Shown one piece after another: positions 6,089-10,715 of a stretch of 10,715 nt of DNA; within the stretch, counting starts at the first letter, position 1; the number at the start of each line of letters is the position of its first letter. The DNA is taken from the NCBI GenBank assembly GCA_020058355.1, contig JAGVEG010000045.1:1-10715 (forward strand), read 5' to 3'. The stretch comes from Candidatus Berkelbacteria bacterium. GTDB taxonomy: Bacteria; Patescibacteriota; UBA1384; CAILIB01. Under the pieces are notes generated by a model. The model searched no databases. It had not been told where the DNA came from and saw only the letters and a list, made by a program, of their open reading frames with translations. Both the position numbers and the translations under genes were made by a program.

Positions 6089-6478
6089 CTACTCTGGTGC
6101 GCTCTCAGTGGCACCTTCCTGTTCCTGCGGTGGACGAGGATCGACACCTTCGTAAAGGTCCTGAAGCTCAGGATGTGCCTCAAGATAAGGATTCCATTTC
6201 TCGGCAAAACAATATGAACAGACAACGTGCTTTGGGTCGGGGGGTTCGGAATGCGTTTTCCCGACGCGTCCACACACGAAACAGCGCACATGCCAGAACG
6301 GCTTGGTGGCCATTTGCTCATCACGCATCCGTTTACGTTTCTCAGAACTGTACTTAGGTGGATTAGTAAAGCCTTGGCGCGCGAAAAATTCTTGTTCTTT
6401 GGCCGTAAAAATGAAGGGCTCGCCGGTATCAACGTCGAAGAGCGTCATGTCCTGGAATTGAGGCTGTGCAGGATCCAT
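6089..6478 (-). CDS. Zinc-binding protein with a degenerate PF13451-type domain plus an intact CxxC/CxxC knuckle, 129 aa
   Basis: Residues about 12-50 (FIFTAKEQEFFARQGFTN followed by PPKYSSEKRKR) match the probable zinc-ribbon family whose usual form reads L-x-C-x-x-C-G, then F-x-F-x-x-x-E-Q-x-F-x-x-x-K-G-F, then P-K-R-C-x-x-C. Here all four expected cysteines are replaced (Asp15, Thr18, Ser44, Lys47), so this part should not bind zinc. A second motif follows with Cys66/Cys69 (CFVCG) and Cys87/Cys90 (CSYC), a plausible intact zinc site, then an acidic Pro/Glu-rich tail. Function is unknown; such small proteins are thought to bind nucleic acid or protein. It has a leaderless-type promoter divergent from the delta'-like gene, and the broken Nudix gene follows it in the same frame. 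Confidence 0.7.
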   Translation of the reverse strand: MDPAQPQFQDMTLFDVDTGEPFIFTAKEQEFFARQGFTNPPKYSSEKRKRMRDEQMATKPFWHVRCFVCGRVGKTHSEPPDPKHVVCSYCFAEKWNPYLEAHPELQDLYEGVDPRPPQEQEGATESAPE

Positions 6479-6484
6479 GTATTA

Positions 6485-6493
6485 GTTCTATCA
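6485..6493 (-). promoter_or_regulatory. Extended -10 promoter of the zinc-binding protein gene, leaderless type
   Basis: On the minus strand TGATAGAAC (TGn plus TAGAAC at 6485-6490) ends 6 bases before the ATG (6476-6478), so the mRNA should begin at the start codon. No clear -35 box. Confidence 0.4.
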
Positions 6494-6509
6494 CGAACCG
6501 CACAATCAC

Positions 6510-6518
6510 TGCTAGGGT
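6510..6518 (+). promoter_or_regulatory. Extended -10 promoter of the delta'-like gene, leaderless type
   Basis: TGCTAGGGT (TGn plus TAGGGT at 6513-6518) ends 6 bases before ATG 6525. It faces the promoter of the zinc-binding gene; the two -10 boxes are 22 bases apart, so polymerases could compete. Confidence 0.45.
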
Positions 6519-6524
6519 GTAGTT

Positions 6525-7052
6525 ATGCATGATCTGACTATTACGGATATCTCAGAGCTACCCGAGAGTAGTCTTTGGGTGCTCCCAATAGGAGGGTGGG
6601 AGGGATTTCTCAACGGCGTAATGGCGCAGGTGCATCCAGCTGACTGGTGGGCGCCGAGCGACCTTGCAGCTGGCCCTACCCGTGATGAGGTGCGCCAATT
6701 AGTACACCGACTGGCGCTGAGTCCGGTGGGGAAATATCTCGTTGTCGCATTGACCGCAGCTGATCGTTGGCGGCCTGAAATTGCCAACTCGTTTCTCAAG
6801 ATTCTTGAAGAACCACACGCAACCACGCGTATTGTGGTACTGACTGAATCTGAGCGACTACTACCAACGGTGCGCTCACGACTACAATTGGTTCATCGAG
6901 CGGAGGAAGGTGTGACCTCGTGGTGGTCACAAACCGTGCGCTCACTACCACCTGATTCAGATGGAGCGGTTGCTGCCCAGTACGCAACTCACTTGGTTCA
7001 CGCTACAATAAATGAGCGGGCAGTACGTCCAGCATTCTCCCATGGATCCTAA
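6525..7052 (+). CDS. Short DNA polymerase III delta'-like clamp-loader protein
   Basis: 175 residues. The core is the clamp-loader signature: PTRDEVRQLVHRLALSP (51-67), then YLVVALTAADRW (71-82), IANSFLKILEEPH (86-98) and LLPTVRSRLQLV (112-123). These are the delta'/HolB features: the strand with the Walker-B-position Ala-Asp, the N-x-x-L-K-x-L-E-E-P helix, and the T-x-x-S-R motif that reaches into the neighbouring subunit's ATP site. The N-terminal P-loop region and the C-terminal collar domain of full-length delta' (~330 residues in E. coli) are missing, as is the zinc module. A short form fits a reduced replication apparatus but may not work as a standard clamp loader subunit. The gene symbol is withheld for that reason. 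Its 3' end overlaps the TPR gene. Confidence 0.75.
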   Translation: MHDLTITDISELPESSLWVLPIGGWEGFLNGVMAQVHPADWWAPSDLAAGPTRDEVRQLVHRLALSPVGKYLVVALTAADRWRPEIANSFLKILEEPHATTRIVVLTESERLLPTVRSRLQLVHRAEEGVTSWWSQTVRSLPPDSDGAVAAQYATHLVHATINERAVRPAFSHGS

Positions 7053-7827
7053 ACTCCTTCTTATCCTTGCTGCAGTGGTTTGTGCCGGCTTTTTTGTCGA
7101 CTGGCGCACACTTTTTGCGAAGTTGCCAAAGGATCGGATCCAGCAGCTAAAAGGACGCGTCTCACTCTCTAAGGTTAAGATTCTAATGCCGTCACCTACT
7201 TTCTCATTCGCGTCGGTTCGCGACTTTTTTAGTTCACTTCCTGCGCGCTTCCATGAATCACGTCATCGTGAAGATCCGTTCCAGCACATTGATGCAATGC
7301 CAGTACATCATGAGCCTCCAGCCAAGCCACGCCCGGAAACACCAGAAGAAAAAGCGTTCCGTACCGCAGAGCTCTTCTATAATCGGGGTGACATTGCGGC
7401 TGCTGAGGCGGCCTATGTTGCACTTGCTGCTGAAAACCCAAAGGCACATGCTGTCTATGCCCGACTAGCTGAGATTTACCTTGAGCATCAGAATATTCTC
7501 GATGATGCGCAGTCAGCTATTGATCAAGCCCTGCGTGTGGATCCCCAGAATGGTGACTACCGGTATATAAGTGGTCGCATACTCTACGCACGTGATCGTT
7601 TTACCGATGCGGTGCGTGAACTTGAAGTTGCGGTTCATGAGGATGAAATGGATGATCAACGCCTCGCCACCCTCGGCCAGGCGTACATGGCGCTTAGGCA
7701 GTATGCAAAGGCTGAGAGCTGCTTTAAGAAAGCACTCTCTCTGCAGCCAAATAACATGAATCATAAAGATGATCTTTCACGAGCTCTTGAGAAAAAAGAA
7801 GCGCATCGGACAATGATCCGGAAGTAG
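7042..7827 (+). CDS. Membrane-anchored TPR-repeat protein
   Basis: 261 residues from ATG 7042. An alternative ATG at 7012 adds ten residues in front of the anchor; I prefer 7042 because MDPKLLLILAAVVCAGFFVDW then forms a clean N-terminal anchor helix. A TACAAT box (7004-7009) could make an internal promoter, but no -35 is evident. After a linker (about 25-95) three or more tetratricopeptide repeats follow, for example AELFYNRGDIAAAEAAYVAL, then AEIYLEHQNILDDAQSAIDQ, GRILYARDRFTDAVRELEVA and GQAYMALRQYAKAESCFKKA. TPR arrays bind other proteins, so this is likely a scaffold at the inner face of the membrane or beyond it; partners are unknown. The start overlaps the delta'-like gene by 11 bases. 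Confidence 0.8.
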   Translation: MDPKLLLILAAVVCAGFFVDWRTLFAKLPKDRIQQLKGRVSLSKVKILMPSPTFSFASVRDFFSSLPARFHESRHREDPFQHIDAMPVHHEPPAKPRPETPEEKAFRTAELFYNRGDIAAAEAAYVALAAENPKAHAVYARLAEIYLEHQNILDDAQSAIDQALRVDPQNGDYRYISGRILYARDRFTDAVRELEVAVHEDEMDDQRLATLGQAYMALRQYAKAESCFKKALSLQPNNMNHKDDLSRALEKKEAHRTMIRK

Positions 7828-7889
7828 AGACGTGTGAGTTTGATAAAAAATCTGCTCTACTAGTAAGAGAACTATCCCTAGTGCTTGTC

Positions 7890-9011
7890 ATGAAAAAGCC
7901 ACTGATTCTTGCTACGTTGGGGGTTCCGCGCAGTGGAAAAACCTGGGTTACCGGTGAATTGGTTATGCAGGCACGAGCACGTGGATTCCGTGTGGGATTT
8001 GTAGAGACAGGCGGCCTCTTTCATGACCTGGTGGGCGGAACGCTCGATGCACTTGGGGAGCAATCATTTCTTCCAATAGAACAAGTACAGATCAAAAGCT
8101 GGCGTCGCCCATTCTATGAGCGTGCCTCACAGACACTTGAGCGCGCCGGTGGTGGCGTCGCCCTTATTGAATTTGCCTACCAAAAAGCACTGACACAACT
8201 AGATCTTCAGGAGCCGGGGGAGCGTGGTGACCTGATTATTCTCGGTGGCTTGCGCCTACAATCGCACCTTGCCGTTGCACAGGGGCGGGGTGCTCATTTT
8301 ATTGAGGTGATTGCCAGTGAAGGGGTGCGAAAGGCTCGCGCTGCCGGAATGGGTGAGGTATATGAAGAACGCCTGCACGATACGTTGTACCAAGAGGCAC
8401 TGAAAGTGCTCGAGATTGCCCCTCTTACTATCCGCAATGAGGGTAACCAGGAGCAATTCACCGAAGACTGTGATGCCATACTGACATTTTGTGAGGAGCA
8501 AACACTGCAAACACATATTAGTAGATATGCTGCACAAAAAGACTGGCCGTATGCCATTTCAAGTGGTGGCGTCGTGTATCGTGGTGAGGATGATCAGTCG
8601 CGGGAATACCTTATACTCACCCGCATTCGTGAGGGCCTTACGAGCTATCATTTACCAAAGGGTACCCTTGAGTTGCATGAAAGCCTTGAGCAGTGCGCGC
8701 TTCGTGAAACACAGGAAGAAACAGGATGTATTGGTCGTGTGCAATCATACCTAGGGAGTGTTAATGATCGTTGGGTGTTTCAGCCGACGGAGATAACGAT
8801 CGATAAGACCGTACACTTCTTTTTAATGAAGTATGTGCGCACCGCGCAGGCCATGGATGCTGAGCATGATGGGACGGTTTGGCTTTCTGCTTCGCGTGCA
8901 CGTGAGTTGCTGAGTCTTGAGCCCAAGCGAGAAGAGCAGATCATTAGCCGTGCCGAGGAGTGGTTTGCTGTGCAGGACCGAACCCTCTACCATAGTCGTA
9001 ACGAGCAGTAA
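7890..9011 (+). CDS. P-loop nucleotide kinase-like domain fused to a Nudix hydrolase domain
   Basis: 373 residues from ATG 7890; a GTG at 7881 would add three. The N-terminal half has a Walker A loop GVPRSGKT (11-18) and then a dephospho-CoA-kinase/UPF0200-like order: a strand GDLIILGGLR (113-122), a strand HFIEVIASEGVRKARAAGM (136-154) with Arg residues of the lid type, and a late IRNEGNQEQF (181-190) resembling the family's final N-E-G turn. The C-terminal half (about 220-355) is Nudix: ISSGGVVYR, YLILTRIREG, SYHLPKGTLELHES and the box G-x5-E-x7-R-E-T-x-E-E-T-G (258-280, sequence GTLELHESLEQCALRETQEE onward). The Nudix part looks like the diadenosine-polyphosphate/mRNA-cap type rather than MutT. 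Substrates of both halves are unknown. No reliable Shine-Dalgarno or promoter is visible in the 62-base gap upstream. Confidence 0.8.
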   Translation: MKKPLILATLGVPRSGKTWVTGELVMQARARGFRVGFVETGGLFHDLVGGTLDALGEQSFLPIEQVQIKSWRRPFYERASQTLERAGGGVALIEFAYQKALTQLDLQEPGERGDLIILGGLRLQSHLAVAQGRGAHFIEVIASEGVRKARAAGMGEVYEERLHDTLYQEALKVLEIAPLTIRNEGNQEQFTEDCDAILTFCEEQTLQTHISRYAAQKDWPYAISSGGVVYRGEDDQSREYLILTRIREGLTSYHLPKGTLELHESLEQCALRETQEETGCIGRVQSYLGSVNDRWVFQPTEITIDKTVHFFLMKYVRTAQAMDAEHDGTVWLSASRARELLSLEPKREEQIISRAEEWFAVQDRTLYHSRNEQ

Positions 9012-9014
9012 TGA

Positions 9015-9554
9015 ATGTATATGGAAGCTGACCTAACTCTTTCGTCGCATCACTACTACGGCGATATCCACGCACCAATTCAGCTCATCGAATTTGGTGA
9101 TTTTGAATGTCATGACTGCGGTGAAGCCTATGAACATGTGCAGAGTTTGCTGCGTGAGTTTGGTGAGGTGCTGTGTCTGCAGTTTCGGCATATGCCACTT
9201 GATCAGCTGTATCCAATGCACCCCCACAGTACACTCGCTGCTCAAGCGGCTGAAGCGGCAGGCAGGCAGGGAATGTTCTGGCAGATGTATGATATGCTTT
9301 TTACTCACCAGCTTGAGCTCGCTGAGGATGATCTTTTTGCCTACGCAGAAGAGCTGGGGCTTTCTGCTGAGCAGTTTGCAGCTGACCTTGAGTCTGATGA
9401 AGTGCGCGCCATTGTGCGTGCCGATGTACTTGCCGGAAGTGAGCAAGGCGTTATTGCAACACCAACATTCTTTCTGAATGGTGAGCGGATTAAGGCGTCG
9501 CTGGACTACGCCGCACTGAAAGAACGCATCACGCAACTACTTGCAACTGTATGA
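9015..9554 (+). CDS. DsbA-family thioredoxin-fold protein, cytoplasmic by sequence
   Basis: 179 residues with no signal peptide or anchor helix, so it is predicted to be cytoplasmic unless the true start lies elsewhere. IEFGDFECHDCGEAY (25-39) holds the active-site pair Cys32-His-Asp-Cys35 in place of the commoner CPHC/CPYC. FRHMPLDQLYPMHP (57-70), EAAGRQGMFWQMYDMLF (80-96) and GVIATPTFFLNGERI (145-159), with the cis-proline Pro150, complete the DsbA-like (Thioredoxin_4) pattern. Such proteins make, break or shuffle disulfides. It begins 3 bases after the kinase-Nudix gene and its TGA overlaps the next ATG (ATGA), so the three genes are probably one operon. ATG 9021 is an alternative start. 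Confidence 0.85.
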   Translation: MYMEADLTLSSHHYYGDIHAPIQLIEFGDFECHDCGEAYEHVQSLLREFGEVLCLQFRHMPLDQLYPMHPHSTLAAQAAEAAGRQGMFWQMYDMLFTHQLELAEDDLFAYAEELGLSAEQFAADLESDEVRAIVRADVLAGSEQGVIATPTFFLNGERIKASLDYAALKERITQLLATV

Positions 9555-10715
9555 CACTTACCAAATCTGAATACCTGTTGTTTCTTAAGCATCGCGCCTG
9601 GCTGTGGGTAAAGAAGTACCAAAAAGCACTCTTGCCGCCGATTGATGCAGCTACCCAGGCATTGTTTGATGCGGGAAATGAGCTTGAGATATACGCCGAA
9701 GCACTCTTTCCCGGCGGGGTGACACTGGGGTTCTCTAGTTACGACCAATACACCACTTTGGCACAGCGAACTCAGCGGGCACTACGCGAGGGAGCGACCA
9801 CACTATTCCAAGCCCGTTTTGATGCTGGATCACTAATCTGTCTGACAGATATTGTGGTGTTTACTGAGACAGGTGTTAAGTTGTACGAGGTAAAATCGAG
9901 CACCAAGGTAAAAGATGAGCACATCTTTGACCTTGCCTTTCAAATGGTGGTTCTGGAGCGTGCGGGGTATATGGTTGAAGAGATTGGGGTGGTGCATTGT
10001 GCTACTGACTACGTTCGTGAGGGGGCTATTGAGCCATCCAGGCTCCTAAAAATAGAGATTATTACTGATCAGGTAGTTGAAAAGCGTGAGCTGACGCATG
10101 GACTTATCGATCAGGCACTTGCTGTAGCGCTGAGTCGTGAGCGACCGGATATCTCTCCACGCCACTGCCGCCTGAACTCGCTGCATGACTGGCTCCCGAT
10201 TTATCGGCAGCTTACCGAGGTCCCAGAAAGTAGTATCTATGACCTGCCAAGTCCAACTGCAGTACAAATTGGTGAACTTGAAGACAGGGGCTGCCGATTG
10301 ATTACTGACATACCTGAGAACTTTGAGTTAACCGAACGCCAGCAGCGCTACGTGGAGAGCGTGCGACGCGCGGATGTGCTTATTGATGAACAGCGCATTA
10401 CAGAGTTTCTTGGAACCATTGAGTACCCGGTATACTTCTTTGATTACGAAACTGCAGCACACTGTATACCACTGTACGACGGGACCCGGCCGTATCAGCA
10501 AGTACCGTTTCAGTATTCACTGCATGTCCTTCATGAACCAGGTGGTGCACTTTCTCATAGTGAGTACCTGCATCAGAACGCTGAACACCCAGGTGAGTCA
10601 CTCATTTCAGCACTCAAAAAGGATATCGGATCCGAGGGGACAGTTATTGTGTGGTATGCACCGTTTGAAACAGCTCGAAACAAGGAGCTTGCTGAAACAT
10701 CTCCCGAGCATGCAG
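9551..10715 (+). CDS. DUF2779 protein: PD-(D/E)XK nuclease plus DEDD-type exonuclease-like domain (cut by window end)
   Basis: Open for 388 codons to the window edge; its end is not seen. It starts with ATGA overlap on the DsbA-like stop. The first ~150 residues look like a Cas4/RecB-type nuclease: Asp100 in CLTDIVVF, then Glu113-Val-Lys115 in LYEVKSSTKVKDEH, then DLAFQMVVLERAGY with the Gln131 and Tyr140 of the Q-x-x-x-Y-like helix. From about residue 292 a second domain begins with YFFDYETAAHCIP (motif I of DEDD exonucleases, Asp298 and Glu300) and RPYQQVPFQYSLHV, the hallmark of DUF2779 (PF11074). EGTVIVWYAPFETARNKELA (362-381) is the second exonuclease block. The full protein should run to about 450-500 residues. 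A DNA/RNA-processing role is likely; the biological job of DUF2779 proteins is not known to me. Confidence 0.82.
   Translation, partial: MTLTKSEYLLFLKHRAWLWVKKYQKALLPPIDAATQALFDAGNELEIYAEALFPGGVTLGFSSYDQYTTLAQRTQRALREGATTLFQARFDAGSLICLTDIVVFTETGVKLYEVKSSTKVKDEHIFDLAFQMVVLERAGYMVEEIGVVHCATDYVREGAIEPSRLLKIEIITDQVVEKRELTHGLIDQALAVALSRERPDISPRHCRLNSLHDWLPIYRQLTEVPESSIYDLPSPTAVQIGELEDRGCRLITDIPENFELTERQQRYVESVRRADVLIDEQRITEFLGTIEYPVYFFDYETAAHCIPLYDGTRPYQQVPFQYSLHVLHEPGGALSHSEYLHQNAEHPGESLISALKKDIGSEGTVIVWYAPFETARNKELAETSPEHA

Noticed and set aside
6074..6091. TGA read as glycine (as in Gracilibacteria/SR1), joining the zinc-binding protein and the Nudix remnant
   Set aside because: A TAG also lies in the junction, and TGA ends the ccdA, methyltransferase and DsbA-like genes at sensible places.
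5770..6357. 195-codon plus-strand open frame
   Set aside because: Shadow of the same minus-strand genes, with a low-complexity basic composition and no motif.
5869..6432. 187-codon minus-strand open frame
   Set aside because: It has no recognisable family pattern and lies over the zinc-binding gene and the Nudix remnant, both of which have clear motifs in another frame.
7840..7880. Promoter for the kinase-Nudix gene (TTGATA at 7840-7845)
   Set aside because: No acceptable -10 box at 16-18 bases; too weak to call.
9715..9726. GGGGTGACAC resembling one arm of the palindrome at 145-160
   Set aside because: Within the DUF2779 coding sequence, without the second arm; probably chance.
1..10715. 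tRNA, rRNA, CRISPR array, transposase or integrase
   Set aside because: No matching cloverleaf, repeat-spacer pattern or enzyme motif seen by eye; a tRNAscan/Infernal run would be the proper test.

Overview
The window looks like a chromosomal segment of a small-genome bacterium of the Candidate Phyla Radiation (Patescibacteria, probably a Parcubacteria/Paceibacteria-like lineage). The clues are: a MutY-like glycosylase that lacks the Fe-S cluster, a 59-residue four-cysteine bL28, a very short DNA polymerase III delta'-like protein, a long single-TM surface protein with a Thr/Pro linker, a DUF2779 double nuclease, many short or overlapping genes, and several promoters that appear to give leaderless mRNAs. 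This placement rests on family resemblance and was not tested by a search. The code is standard: TGA ends several clear genes.

Layout. 1-230: the 3' end of a left-handed beta-helix acyltransferase gene that stops early, then a symmetrical terminator shared with the converging surface-protein gene (230-1555, minus). 1556-1676: a divergent promoter region. 1677-4279: a tight plus-strand run of four genes: MutY-like glycosylase, PrxQ/Bcp peroxiredoxin, CcdA-type membrane thiol carrier, and a membrane-anchored methyltransferase resembling the FAM173 family. 4234-5164 (minus): a site-2-protease-like M50 peptidase followed by a small two-helix membrane protein whose end overlaps the methyltransferase gene. 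5241-5684 (plus): ribosomal protein bL28 (rpmB) with its own terminator, then a 62-residue membrane protein whose stop codon lies inside a second terminator. 5696-6478 (minus): a zinc-binding protein and, in the same frame directly downstream, the remains of an MTH1/MutT-like Nudix hydrolase that has lost its N-terminus. 6525-10715 (plus): delta'-like protein, a TPR membrane protein, a P-loop kinase-Nudix fusion, a DsbA-like thioredoxin-fold protein, and a DUF2779 nuclease cut by the window end.

How the genes may fit together. One theme is protection against oxidised nucleotides and DNA (MutY-like glycosylase, the Nudix remnant and the kinase-Nudix fusion). A second is thiol redox chemistry (peroxiredoxin, CcdA, DsbA-like protein). 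The other genes are housekeeping or membrane/surface genes. I see no mobile element, CRISPR array, tRNA or rRNA, and no gene-free stretch over 300 bases. The most interesting items are the kinase-Nudix fusion, the broken Nudix gene, the altered MutY active site, the degenerate zinc-ribbon domain and the leaderless starts.
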